64,000 nt of DNA from Thamnidium elegans (GCA_025201345.1 JAIXMG010000008.1:1178001-1242000), one strand, 5' to 3'; counted from the first letter of the stretch, positions 11,336-23,004 are shown. A program made the numbers and translations. The notes: generated by a model not told the origin, from the sequence alone.

Positions 11336-12147
11336 TTAAAACAATAAATCTTCTTTATCACCATCAACTCCATTTGCCTTCACAGTCTCAGCATCCATAC
11401 CCAACACAATCACTTTCTTTAATCTATCTAAACGATCTCTTTGGATCTGTAATAGCTCTTCCATATCTTCTTCGTCAATAGTATCTGTATGAATTTCATT
11501 GTCTGGTTTTTGTTGTGATTCAATCATGGTATCATCTAAAGATAATGATATGTCCATCTGTGAAGACTCAAAATCCATATCTGTATCCATAGGCTCGGGT
11601 TGTTGTTGTTCTTCTTCCGATTTCTCTGCTAAACGTTTCTCCTTTTCTAAATTATCCGCTTTTACTTGGATCATCTTTTGTTGCCACTCTAATTGTAATA
11701 CACGTTTTGATTGTTCCTAATATATATATATATAATTTGTGTTTAAAAAAAAAAAGAGAGGAAGAGTAGTAGTGTATTTGTTTCTTTAAAAATGTACCAG
11801 AATAAAATATATTTGATCACACACAGTTTCGAAATCTTCACACTTTTCTAATAGTTTGTCATTTAAACAAGGTGGTGTTTGAAACGAAGAAGCTTCAAGT
11901 TTACTACATGTAAAAAATGTAAGTCTATGTTGATTCTTATAACATTGTCAATTTACTTTTCTTTGGTTGCTGCAAAATGATCAAGAATACGTGCTGCTTG
12001 TTCCAGAATGTCCTAATATAATACATAAGTTACAATACTTGTATACAATAAACTACTTACTGTGCCAAGTAGTTTATTCAAAGTTAATATTTCATTTTGA
12101 AGTGGTCTTTGAATAGTGTTTTGGGCTGGTTGATAACGTGGAGGCAT
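11336..12147 (-). CDS. Small coiled-coil protein, possibly a Mediator subunit (Med29-like)
   Basis: Four exons (12147-12061, 12012-11957, 11903-11798, 11716-11336) encode 209 residues; phases close and splice sites are canonical. The first half is helical, running from ILTLNKLLGTDILEQAARIL to CEDFETVCDQIYFILEQSKR. The pattern F..KCE.F...CDQI...L resembles metazoan MED29, which is the only reason for that suggestion. The second half is acidic and disordered (MDTDMDFESS..), then a short helix (MEELLQIQRDRLDRLKKVIV). There is no signal peptide and no membrane segment. If it is a Mediator subunit it would act in the nucleus in RNA polymerase II initiation. A generic coiled-coil protein is the alternative. 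Confidence 0.65.
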
Positions 12148-12391
12148 AGTTTTGGTTTTAGTAAAAAAAGGTAAAATAAAAAATTAAGGGAAATTCTTGT
12201 TGCAACTCAGAGAAAAAAATGAGTTAAGACTTTTTTTTTTAATTGCACTGTTCTGTTTCTATTAAATCAATGTACGTAACTTGAAGTATCGAGAGACTGG
12301 TTTTTTGGATGGGTCATTTAATGAAATCGTGTATATTTACAAAAAAGAGAGGATGGAATTAATAAATTAGGTGTAGTAATAGTAGTAGCAG

Positions 12392-12394
<3 letters not shown>

Positions 12395-12455
<61 letters not shown>
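12395..12455. repeat. T61 homopolymer
   Basis: 61 consecutive T on plus, starting 17 bp beyond the stop codon of the DHHC gene, which is read on minus. The transcript of that gene would therefore carry a genome-encoded run of about 61 A in its 3' UTR. The run length is likely variable between isolates and uncertain in the assembly. Confidence 0.9.
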
Positions 12456-12458
<3 letters not shown>

Positions 12459-12471
12459 GGAGACAGAGGGA

Positions 12472-14003
12472 TTATCTGTTTTGTAAAGGAATACTAGAAG
12501 TAGCCACATTCTCTAATGTATCTTGTACAGTTGACAGATTTGAAGGAGTGATATCGGTCGGTTGCATTTCAATTACCTCTTCTGCAAATTTACGTCTAGC
12601 AAGGTAACTATATATGTATGTTAATACAATGATATAATATAGTTTGAAAAAAAATACCTTTTATTGTGTGGTCTACATAGTATATGATACATATTCTTGA
12701 ACGGGTTACCAAAATTAAATGGGTGATCTTCAAATGGTGTAGAAGCAAGATTGGCACGTATCTATTTATATTATATAAATACACAAAGGTAAATATTACC
12801 TCCTTAAAAAAAATCTTTACCTGTTCGTGCGTTGTAACGCCTCGCATTAGTAAGAAACAGTGATACCCAGTTAAAGAACTAATAGGAAACAATAACACAA
12901 AGCAAAAAACAGCGATAAAAAAACTAACTGGCGTTTGGGATAATGCCAATAAAAACGATTTATCAGTTCTAGCAAGACATACAATAATGACATGCGTTAA
13001 TGAAAATGATACAACGTAACAACACAAGACAGTGCAGCAAACGATAAATGTAAAAAAAGCTGTATAGTTTCTTTTTCCAATACAATTGTTTAACCAAATA
13101 CAATGATGGTCTTCATTTTCTATATAATACATCGTTTTAGAAAAAAAAAGTTAATTTTTTAATCGATTTTTTTTTGTTACCTGCCTACACAATTATCACA
13201 CTGTTTACAGTGACTAGCTCTAGGAGGTCTATATATATAACAAGTTTCACAATATTTTAATCGTACTTGTACTCCTTTAATCGTTACGTCCTTTGGTAAT
13301 GGTATACTTTGATCAGACATGGAAGAGTATCGATATCCATATCCATCGTGCGGTTCTAGACGAGCATTATTTATAGGTCTCTTATCCAAATTTCTAGGAA
13401 GGATCTTTTTTTTTTTTAAAAAAAAAAATACGCATATTAGCATATTAAAATCCCTTTTTCTTCTGTATTTACTTACACCAGGGTCAGTCCAAGAAGTCTT
13501 TAGCATCGAAGCAAATGTAAGTAAAAATATATATGCAAACACAATTGGAATAGCTGGCGATATATGATACCATAACCAAGGACATCTATATAAAAAAAAC
13601 ATTGTTATTTTTATAAAATAAAAATAAATAAAAAACTAGTATATTACGTGAAAATTAAAAACAAGATACAAGGACCAAACAATAAAATTAAAGAAAGACA
13701 AAAAGCCCAAAAGGCTCTACTTGTTAAAAACCTTCCACCACAAAAGAAAATTGTATTTCCAACATACAGTTTATAGTTACGGGTATAAGTTTGACGTTTT
13801 ATTTTTACAATATGCCTTTCTACAGGAGCGGGTGGCTGTATAACGGGTAACGGCCCTAATTTATCCAAATTCACAGTAAAATCAAAGTCTTCGAAACTTT
13901 CTTCTTGTGTGGGTTGATTAGAAAATAAAAAGGTGCCATGGTGAGTTTTTTTAGGTGAACCAAGAACTTGTATGTTGGCTCTTATAGGGTTTGGTTCTGT
14001 CAT
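12472..14003 (-). CDS. DHHC-type protein S-acyltransferase (Erf2/ZDHHC-like)
   Basis: Six exons (14003-13648, 13585-13477, 13404-13185, 13119-12821, 12761-12658, 12607-12472) encode 407 residues. Transmembrane segments 1-2 (AFWAFCLSLILLFGPCILF; PIVFAYIFLLTFA) are followed by the DPG box (WTDPGILPRNLD) and the Cys-rich domain with CETCYIYRPPRASHC, CDNCV and DHHCIWLNNCIGKRNY. TM3-4 and a TTHEQIRANL motif (TTxE) follow. The enzyme moves palmitate to Cys of membrane-bound substrates such as Ras; the DHHC Cys carries the acyl intermediate. The join inside the Cys-rich domain needs a GC donor (G|GCAGGT at 13185/13184): this gives CV-ENE-DHHC with the family's usual three residues before DHHC, while the neighbouring GT breaks the frame. 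A 61-nt T run lies just beyond the stop. Confidence 0.92.
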
Positions 14004-15051
14004 GTGGTTTATTGCTTATTGTTTGTGTATATATATACAGGTATAAAAGGGAAATGTACGGAAGAGAAAGAGAGAAGGGAAGAGGGGAAAGTAAGAGTAC
14101 TTGAATTCGACTAAATCTCCGCACTTTCGTGTTACAAGTTCTGTGCTTCTCCATAAAAGATCCTAGTGATAATTCCAATTTCTCTTCATGATATCATTTT
14201 TTAGTAAAAAAAAAAAAAGCCAAATAGAGTTACGTACTTATTTTTTTTTAAAAAAAAAAGAGTGGAAAGGAAGAAGAATTTAAACAAAAACAAAAAAAGC
14301 ACTTAATAGTTAAATATAAATAATCATGTAAAAAACATACTTCACATGAAAATGTATCAAAGCGTTATTTGAATAGCAGTTAGAAACAGATCTTCACGGA
14401 CTGTTAAAATCGTAAAAACAACAGTACCATTTTTCTGAAAATTTTTTTTAGGGTGCTATAAATTCTACCTTCTATTAATTACCTTTCTTTTTCTTTTTTT
14501 TATAATTAAAAAGTATTTTATGGTAAGTTTATAATATATATATATAAAAAAAAAGAAGGTGTATAGCAAAAAAGAGAAAGAAAGATCATAGTGATGCTTT
14601 TAGCAAATTATTTTTGTTGAATTTCTTCAAATGAACTACCAAACATGATTCGAATGACACCCTGAATGATTTTTCTTTTTTTAAAAAACTATATTTACCT
14701 TTTTTTTTTTTTTAATACAAACTAAAAAAAAGAAAAAACCTTATATTAATTTTATTTCTCTTTATAGATCTTTCTTGCTTTCACTAGTCAATATTTTTCA
14801 TATATACCTTTAAATAAAAAAACAACTTTTTAATAAGAAAATAACTTCTCTTTTTTAATCCATGAAATGTCTTTTTCTACAAGGGAGAGGAAACATAGCT
14901 TTCCAATAATCGCGTTTATATTTTATTGCCGAGAAACGCCTGCAATTTTTTTATAGAATGTATACTTAGATTTCCCTTTATTACATGACTTTCGAAAAAA
15001 ATCAAAAAACCAAAGATAATTCTGCAAATCATTACTCAAAACGGGTTTTCT
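14004..15051. other. AT-rich intergenic stretch
   Basis: About 1 kb of mostly A/T runs, including a T9A10 palindrome (14241-14259). Apart from the possible terminal exon listed at 14608-14688 I see nothing I can support. Confidence 0.5.
14608..14688 (-). other. Possible terminal coding exon of an unplaced gene
   Basis: After the acceptor-like ATATAG, a minus-strand frame of 26 codons ends in TAA and reads like real protein (KKRKIIQGVIRIMFGSSFEE). Upstream exons would have to lie between 14.7 and 15.4 kb; the fragment at 15052-15198 is a candidate, but I could not join them with good splice sites. No family is recognised. Confidence 0.25.
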
Positions 15052-15198
15052 CTATCGATATATGTTCCAAATAGTGATCTGCCCAGTACACTCCATATTG
15101 ACTTTTACTTCTTCACCATCAACAGCCTTGTACCTCGTCATATAAAAACGATCATCATCTTCTTCTTTAAGTTCGATTTCTTCTACAACATTTTTTTG
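15052..15198 (-). pseudogene. Orphan coding-like fragment
   Basis: The minus strand is open for about 48 codons up to a TAG at 15054-15052 and has a coding-like acidic composition (EEIELKEEDDDRFYMTRYKA, then VDGEEVKVNMECTGQ). It has no ATG and is bounded by a stop just upstream. A GTAAAA donor-like site inside (after DGEE) leaves open that it is an internal exon of a spliced gene. No family is recognised. Confidence 0.25.
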
Positions 15199-16251
15199 TT
15201 TTGTTTTTTATTGCTTGAATTAATGATACTAGTCTCAATGTTTTCATTGGCATTCTTGACAGTCGAACTTTTTATCGTTGCAATTAACGATGGTATTCAT
15301 TTAGAATTAAAAAAAATTGAGAAAAAATTAAAGTAGTTGGATAGCGAAGCTTAAAGAAAACGATACTTATTTATACTTGTATGTAACATTTCAATAGTGT
15401 TTAAGTAGAGAAATAAAACTAATATGATATTCAGATTATGAAAACAACTATCTTGCTCAATTACCACCACCCACGACGGGGTCGCGTAGAACATTGTCGC
15501 CGGAACCCCCAAATTATGCAACATAAGTAAAGTTCCTTATATGTCAAGAAACAGAATATTCCAACCGTATTTTTTTCTAAGACCAAGTAGCTCTTCGGCT
15601 ATCAATATAGGCTCCATCAATCATTCCTTGAACAGTTTCAATGGCTCAGTGTACACTTCTCTAGCACCTCAATCTTCTCACAAAAAGTCAATCCAGCTTC
15701 AAAACGATGATGGGAAATCGCTTCATATGAATTATAAGCGTGTCCTTCCAACATATAGTCTTATTATTAATTTTAGAAAAGTGCCCATTCACAGCCAATC
15801 AATAGTTCATGTATATTAATCGTATCATTTCAAGTATACCCCATTTGTACTTTTTTTTTGTAGTAATAATAAAGGATTTTATTAAAGTTACTAAACGTCA
15901 TACATCGCAGAGGGGTGTAGCGAAAGTATATATAAATAGATAAGTATTGGAATATAAGAATATGTGCTTTGAAAGAGCTAACGGCTAGATTTCAAACCAA
16001 AGACGATACGACAGAGTACGACATAACGGTATTACAGCTATCAAATGTCGCATCAATCAACATAGAACGCGTCGACAGTTAGGTGGTATTGTTGCAAAAT
16101 GTAGGCTAGTATGGAATGGCCACAAACGATGTATTGTGGATGCAGAACTGCAGGACCATCATGAGAGTTGCCTCCACTGATTATAGTACTCCAAATTTAG
16201 GGTCTACCATTGGGTTTGTAAGCTCCCAATTAGCGTCTTGATTTTCTCAAT
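15199..16251. other. Intergenic stretch with weak coding-like signal
   Basis: An ATG frame at 15541-15819 (plus) has 92 codons without any recognisable feature. Its antisense strand reads EPILIAEELLGLRKKYGWNI near 15560-15620 after a frame break, which looks slightly more protein-like. A GC-richer island (15470-15510) stands out from its surroundings. I do not assign a gene here. Confidence 0.25.
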
Positions 16252-17480
16252 TTACTTACGTTTTATTAAAGTTTTATTTTTTTGTATATGTTCCTCGTTC
16301 AAACATCTTCCAAACGTACGAAAGGAGTGTCTAACAAATACTTTGTGATGTTCGAAAGGGATTTCATTACAAGCTTCGCTGATCCTGGTCTTTAAATCCA
16401 CAGTATTTCCAAACTGACTTCTTCTAACTTTACTCTTGGCCTTTGCCCAGAACTGCTCAAAAGGGTTAAGTTCTTGGGAATAAAGAGGAAGGTATATACA
16501 CTTATAACCTCTACACTCAATTAGTTTGTCAATATCACCGTCTTTCTTATTATGAATAGGAGAGTTATCCATAATGAGATAAAACCCTTTCATTTCAGGA
16601 TATTTATCCATTTGATCTAGAGTTTCCTTAATAAAATTAAGATAGTGACCGGAATTAGTTCCATCAAAAGAAGACTTCTTTATAGCAGTTGCTTTTCTTT
16701 TATGGCTTCCTACATACTACTTTTATTTTCTTGGGTGGTAGGGGAACTTGTATCTCAATATTTATCACTACCATTGTGGATATATCTCCGAGAATGGTAT
16801 GGTTAATAGCCTTTGTTGAGGGTGTAACAACAACAGATGGTGTTCCTCTATCCTATCTTGCAGTAGATGGCCTTATGCTTATATCAAAATCACTTCTATC
16901 GATGCCAATGCAATTTGTATTGAAGTCCAATGATGTGTTTGACCACATTTAGACCCACTCACGACCCGCCTTAAGCTTGTTCGGAGCGTTTCGAGCTTCA
17001 GAATGACGGGTTATGCTGTTTACAGAAATATTTCACTCCTTAGAGATAAGCTCTCCAACAACTGTTTCTTTTAAACTGGAACTTTCGAAATTTTCAGTCA
17101 AACGATCTACTACGTCTTTTGTGCGTGCCTGAGGAAACTCATCAAGGTAGTTTATCAAATATCGCTTTTGTTTCTCTTGAAGCTGACTAGCTTTTCGGTT
17201 AACTTTTTTCGTATTTTCTCATGGATATTACATTCAGGATCTTCCCTAAGCCTCTTAGCTCATTGCTGCCCAGTACGTCGTTTATTCCAGATATTTTTGC
17301 AGCACTTGCAGCTTTAAAAAATTTGACCTTGATATAATACAAAGTCTTCTAGTCAACTGAATACGTTTTGTATTTAGATGTGGTATTTTCAGTCGAAAAC
17401 CTAGTTTGTCTTTCATTTGTTTGCCCAAAGCAGGATTATTCAGCAAATTGAGCTCTTGTCAACCCGCAAAAAAAAAAAAA
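16252..17480 (-). pseudogene. Decayed Tc1/mariner (IS630-type) DDE transposase
   Basis: The last 119 codons are open (16611-16252) and carry the DDE endonuclease core: IMDNSPIHNKKD (second Asp) and YLPLYSQELNPFEQFWAKAK (third catalytic position Glu after the LPxYSxxLNPxE box). Upstream, after frame breaks, I read the region of the first Asp (CIGIDRSDFDISIRPSTAR), then an in-frame TAG at 16855-16853, then DRGTPSVVVTPSTKAINHTI. Further upstream is the N-terminal helix-turn-helix part (TGQQWAKRLREDPECNIHEK; LINYLDEFPQARTKDVVDRL). There are several frameshifts and stops, so the copy is dead. Intact members cut and paste at TA sites. I found no convincing terminal inverted repeats. Confidence 0.85.
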
Positions 17481-18556
17481 TGACGGATCTGATTTCTATT
17501 TTGTGCCTGAAACCGCTAATGCATTTATGTACATTTGTGTTTCTAAATTAAATTGTATTCAATGACGGTATGAAAAAAAAAAAAGCCATAGAAAAAATAA
17601 AATCGGGTACCTAAATCATGTGAGTAATCTAGCAACTTTAAGAGGCATAGAAACTAAAATCAGTAACAAAAACTCTTTCATATATAAGATTTATGGTAAG
17701 TTAAAATAACGTCGGTTACCAAATTAAAAAATACAACGCTACAGATCATACTCAGCTGAACCATGCATGTAAAGACGTTTTTATTTTTAGAGTTGAATCA
17801 AACATACAAAGGCAAGTAGATAAATTGACAAATGATATATACATATTTACACCAACATTCCTTTTACAAGTATTTAAATAAACGGTTATATCCTTGAGGC
17901 AAAAAAAAAAAGAAAGAATTTTTTCCCATAAATATACAAACTGCAGATTAGGATACCTGTAAGGGAAATCCCGACTATTTCTTGCCACTGCAGTAACATA
18001 CTGGATTTCCCGGGTAGTTTACTTTAAAAGGCAAAAGGAATGCTGAAAAGAATGACCTCAGATCCTTGCATATAGAGTTGAATAATGTCTATTTTTTTGT
18101 CTCTCGCCAAGAGAACAATAAGGTGTCTTCATGCCGCTGAAGAACTCTTTTTTTTTTTTTTTTTTTAAAAATAGAAAACTAAGGGGGTAATAAATACCTC
18201 CTTACATCGTTATAAGAAAGAGATTAAAATAAAGTCGCACACTTCACTATAAAAGTTAGAGAGTTAAGTTTTTTTCCGTGATTTCCCAAACCGTATTTAT
18301 GCACGAATGGTAACACCTTCCCGCTTCCGCACTCAGAATAGTGCTTGAAAAAGAGCGATTATTTGGCTAGTCGAATTCAGACTTACTTAGTATAAAATAC
18401 AAGAGCCCTTAAATAATATCTTCTTCTTCTTCTTTGTTTCTCCGAAATCGTTGCATCTTACTTTTACTTTGTTACTTCGGGCCTTTCTTTTTTTTGTTGA
18501 TAATATTCCGTTAAAATCCAGTTTAAATTAAATTTCCTTATAGAAATCCAAGATCA
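17481..18556. other. Intergenic stretch and trehalase promoter
   Basis: I see no gene here. The right end is the upstream region of the trehalase gene. A TATAAAA box lies at 18391-18397, about 165 bp before the ATG, followed by a pyrimidine-rich leader (CTTCTTCTTCTT near 18420). A T21 run sits at about 18146-18166. Confidence 0.5.
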
Positions 18557-19182
18557 ATGTTATCTCTACGTTTAATTTGTGGTCTAGCTTTGACAATCTT
18601 TTCTGTGTCTGCAGTTGAAAACCATACATCTTATACATGTGATTCGCCTATTTACTGTGAAGGTGATATCCTTCATACCGTTCAATTAGCAAGAATATTT
18701 TCTGATTCAAAGACATTTGTTGATATGGTAAAGAAAAAGAAAAATAGCATTTAATTTTTAATTACACTACTAAAAAGATATATATGTATATTAAGCCTAC
18801 TTCAAAACCTGAAGCTCAAGTAATTGAATCATTTCATGCGCTTGGTGGTATCAATGCTACTAAAGAACAAGTTCAACAATTCTTGAATGACAATTTCTTA
18901 AAGGCAGGTACTGACGTCAAGATGTTGACGAACATTACCATTCCTGAATTGCAATGGCTTGACAAGGTTAATGATGCAGATTACCGAGGTTGGATTAGTC
19001 ACTTGAATCAAGCTTGGACTAATTTAACTTTTATGTTTGATACCAGTCAACTATGTCAAGATTGTTCTTCTTCTATTTTGCCTGTTAGTCGTCCTTTTGT
19101 CGTACCAGGTGGTAGGTTTCGTGAATTTTATTATTGGTACGAAGTTTTTTACGCATTTAATATATATAAAATGTTATTCATA

Positions 19183-19228
<46 letters not shown>

Positions 19229-20629
19229 GGATTCTTACTTTGTTATCAAGGGGTTATTACTTAGTGATCAAATTGATATGGCCAAGAATATGATTTTGAA
19301 TTTCTTTGATTTTGTAGAAACTTATGGTTTTATTCGTAAGTACAAAAAAAAACAATACAAAACAAAAGTAAGCTAACCTAAAATTACATAGCCAACGGTG
19401 CACGTATGTATTATCTCAACCGATCACAACCACCTTTTTTAACTCAAATGGTCCAAGAATTTTGGGAAAAGACGGGCGACCAAGAATTTATGGCTACTGC
19501 ATTACCTTATCTGGATAAAGAATATGCTCATTGGATGACCAACGCGTCTATCTCTGTACCTGACCCCAAGAATCCCAAAAAGCTTTATAAACTAAATCAT
19601 TACACTACTGCCAATACGTCTCCTCGTCCTGAATCTTATGTAGAAGATTTCAATACTGTCAATAACGGTACTAACTACTCCGCTGCCGAAAAAGCTCGTT
19701 TGTACGCCGATATCGCAGCCGGAGCCGAAACAGGCTGGGATTATTCATCCCGTTGGACCAAAGCAAAGTACCCAGCTCCCGATCAAACCGAAAACTATGA
19801 AATGTTACGCACTATTAATACTGCCAACATTGTGCCTATCGATTTAAACTCTCTCTTATGGAATACTGAATCTATGATGGCTGAATGGTATACTAAATTT
19901 GGTGGTAAATCTAAAAAGTCCAAAAGAAAGTCTGCTTATTATCAAACTCAAGCCAAGAAACGTTTGGTTGCTATGGAAAAACTTATGTGGAATGATGCCG
20001 ATTATACTTTTTATGATTATAATATGACGGCAAGTGCTCAAAGCCCTGATTTTACTCCTGCTAATTTATTCCCTCTCTGGCTTGGAGCTATTCCTCAACG
20101 TATCTTGGACGATAAAGATATCTTATCTCATGTCTATGATGAGACAGAAAACGCACTTAATAAGTTTCCTGGTATTTTGACTACATCTTATTATAATACG
20201 ACTATGCAATGGGATTGGCCCAATGGCTGGCCTCCACTCTCCTACGTAGCTATGGAAGGTATGCGTAGAATCGAAAGTTACTTGAACGAAGATAATGATA
20301 CCAAAAAGAATTATACTACTGGTCGAGGTACTTCTATCGCTCGTCTTTCTTATACACTTGCCGAACGTTATGCAGCTTCGGCTTATTGTGGCTGGTACAA
20401 CACAGGCGGTTCTATCCCCGGTATTCTTGAGAAAGTCGAAAATGTATCAGATGATGGTCATATGTTTGAAAAGTTCGATGTTAATACGATTGGTGTATCT
20501 GGTAGCCAAGGCGAATATGTATCCCAAACTGGATTTGGCTGGACCAATGGTATCGCATTGTGGATCTTTGATACATTTACCAATTTGACAGCACCTGATT
20601 GTACAAAAACGATTACTTTAAATATTTAA
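18557..20629 (+). CDS. Secreted GH37 trehalase
   Basis: Four exons (18557-18727, 18796-19136, 19229-19335, 19392-20629) encode 618 residues with phases closing. The N-terminus is a clear signal peptide (LRLICGLALTIFSVSAVE). Both GH37 signatures are present: PGGRFREFYYWDSYF, assembled across the exon 2/3 junction, and QWDWPNGWPPLSYVAMEGM near the C-terminus. Many N-x-S/T sites (NHTS, NATK, NLTF, NYTT) fit an extracellular glycoprotein. The enzyme hydrolyses alpha,alpha-trehalose to two glucose molecules outside the cell or at the wall, using external or spore-derived trehalose. Cytosolic neutral trehalases have a regulatory Ca-binding N-terminus and no signal peptide, so this is the acid/secreted type by layout. 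Intron 2 holds a T41 run (19186-19226) that abuts the AG acceptor. A TATAAAA box lies at 18391. Confidence 0.95.
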
Positions 20630-21133
20630 TAAATAAATAAAATATCTATGTAATATTTTTTTAATAGTGTAATTATGTATAAAAGCTAAAGTATATTTAC
20701 TTTTACATATGTTTGATATAAAAGAAAAAGGAAAATCTAGTAGTTAACTAATACATAATGCTTATGATAGAATGATTCTATTTTCATTTAGAGAGATCAA
20801 GTATTATACTTGTTTAAAAGCATCCTTCTTTTTTTTAATAGAATTTTTCTTTCTCTCAGTTTTCCAAGACGGAACAAGTTACGAATCAATGTAGAGAAAA
20901 AAAGGCACCCAATGGACTACTAAAAAGGAACACTCATATAAAAACTTTCATTGGTGACCTGAATCTTTTTCATAAGGCGATTTAAAAAAGAAAAAAAAGC
21001 CACCTCTTTGACAGAAAAAAAAAAAAAACCAGTCTCAAATATCAGGTTTGATTTTTTGTATTGGGGGGATGAAAAAAGTGTCAAAATTTTTTATTTCGCT
21101 TTCCCTTTGTTTAAAAAAACTAATCTTTATATA
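20630..21133. other. Intergenic stretch and fibrillarin promoter
   Basis: No gene. TATAAAA at 20937-20943, about 190 bp before the fibrillarin ATG, is a candidate TATA box. The rest is AT-rich with short A and T runs. Confidence 0.5.
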
Positions 21134-22275
21134 ATGGCTTTTGAATCTCGTGGTGGTTTCGGTGGTGATCGTGGAGGTTTCCGTGGTGGTTCTCGTGGTG
21201 GTTTCGGTGGTGACCGTGGAGGCCGTGGTGGTGGACGTGGCGGTTTCGGTGGTGACCGTGGAGGCCGTGGTGGTGGACGTGGTGGTTTCGGTGGCGATCG
21301 TGGAGGCCGTGGAGGCCGTGGTGGCTTCGGCGGTGGACGTGGTGGTGGACGTGGTGGTTTCGGTGGCGATCGTGGAGGCCGTGGTGGTTTCGGTGGTAAG
21401 ATCATTTATAATTACAGTTTTTTTTTTTTTTTTTTTACATTGTAGATCATGTATATTTATGTTTTTTTTTTATTCTATTTTAAATAGGTGGCCGTGGTGC
21501 TCCTCGTGGTGGTCGTGGTGCCCCTCGTGGTGGCCGTGGTGGTTTCGGTGGTGGAGCCCGTGGTGGAGCCAAGGTTGTTGTTGAACCTCACAGACATGCC
21601 GGTATTTTCGTTGCCCGTGGTAAGGAAGATCTTTTAGTTACCAAGAACCTCGTTCCCGGTGAAGCCGTATATGGTGAGAAGCGTATTTCTATTGATGGAC
21701 CTGATGGTACAAAGATCGAATACCGTGTTTGGAATCCTTTCAGATCCAAGTTGGCCGCTGCCGTTTTAGGTGGTCTCGATCATATTCATATTGCCCCTGG
21801 AAAGAAGGTTTTATATCTTGGTGCTGCCTCCGGTACCTCTGTCTCTCATGTTGCTGATATTGTTGGCCCTGAAGGTGCTGTTTATGCCGTTGAATTCTCT
21901 CACCGTCCCGGTCGTGATTTAATCAACATGGCCAAGAAGAGAACTAATGTTGTTCCTATTATTGAAGATGCCCGTCATCCCCAAAAGTACCGTATGCTCA
22001 TTCCTATGGTTGATGTTATCTTTGCTGATGTTGCCCAACCTGATCAAGCTCGTATTATCACCTTGAACGCTCATCATTTCCTCAAGAATGATGGTCATAT
22101 TGTTATTTCTATCAAGGCCTCTTGTATTGATTCCACTGTTGATGCTGCTACTGTCTTTGCTCGTGAAGTCAAGAAGCTCCAAGAAGAAAGAATTAAGCCT
22201 CAAGAACAATTGACTCTTGAACCTTATGAGAGAGATCATGCTGTTGTTGTTGGTAAATATGTTCGTACCAAGTAA
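21134..22275 (+). CDS. NOP1: Fibrillarin / Nop1, box C/D snoRNP 2'-O-methyltransferase
   Basis: Two exons (21134-21395, 21488-22275) encode 349 residues. The start [15 protein letters not shown] opens a Gly/Arg-rich (GAR) domain of about 115 residues built from GGRGG and GGFGG units; the single intron splits it. The methyltransferase domain follows, with [20 protein letters not shown], the SAM-binding [46 protein letters not shown] and [14 protein letters not shown]. It is the catalytic subunit of C/D snoRNPs, methylating rRNA riboses in the nucleolus; fibrillarins also methylate a Gln of histone H2A. Codon use is strongly biased (GGT, CGT, AAG, ACC), as expected of a highly expressed gene and like eS6 and the chitinase here. 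Confidence 0.97.
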
Positions 22276-22559
22276 ATATTTTTTTCTTAAAAAAATTATA
22301 CTACTTTTTACACACATTCTCTATACATCACTATTTTTTTTTACCTTAACCATACGCCATCATTTTATAATGTTTTGTTTCTCTTTTTATTCTTTATCTC
22401 CTTCCTTTCTCCGTCTAAAAGCTTAGATTCTTGTAAATAAATGGAGATATTATTTTCCCTTTGTCTTTTTTAAAAAAAAACTAAAAAATTGCATAACTTA
22501 TTACATTAATCGCTTTTTATTCTGTTTACAAAGTTTCGTTGTTTAAATCATTGGTTACA

Positions 22560-22945
22560 CATTGTTTTCAAAAAAAAAAGGTACCTCTGTACTGTCCTTT
22601 AAGGTTGGACAGCAAAAGAGCCATCTGTCAAAAAGAAAAAAAGTAGTGCATGTATTCCAAAATTTATAGTTTGCCATTGTATTCAAACTTGAATCGTACT
22701 GGTGTGATACCAATTTACATTCTATGTACAAGGACATACCTGAAAATAGTGCTTCTCAAGAAATAGTACCTCTTAAGTACGTAAGCAACGTGGGTTAAGG
22801 AGTAAATTACGCTGAAATTTCTCCAGTGAGATACAAGTGGTCTTCAAAGGGTTGTATAACGCAGTGGTGGTTATATTCCACCGTTTTGTAGATAGGGCTT
22901 ATTTGGTCATGGTCTTCTAGTATATTTCACTAGCCCTTATAAGTA
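22560..22945 (-). pseudogene. Unrecognised gene relic
   Basis: The minus strand has one frame of about 120 codons that reads as protein (YKTVEYNHHCVIQPFEDHLY; MSLYIECKLVSHQYDSSLNT). It is broken by two TAA and one TGA. Both TAA stand where CAA would fit the local composition (ISA-TAA-FTP-TAA-PTLL). It ends near a short hairpin, CTGTCC..GGACAG. No family is recognised; the relic sits directly left of the mobile element at 23005. Confidence 0.4.
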
Positions 22946-23004
22946 TAATATGCGCTTAGTCAAAAATATATTATTTATTTCGAAAGAAGCTTTTTTCGAT
23001 AATA

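Noticed and set aside
12318..12509. Poly-Lys minus-strand frame
   Set aside because: It is the translation of the T61 run and has no other coding feature.
16689..16952. Plus-strand 87-codon frame
   Set aside because: The opposite strand carries the conserved transposase reading, so this frame is its shadow.
21127..21405. Pro/Arg-rich minus-strand frame
   Set aside because: It is the complement of the fibrillarin GAR repeats.
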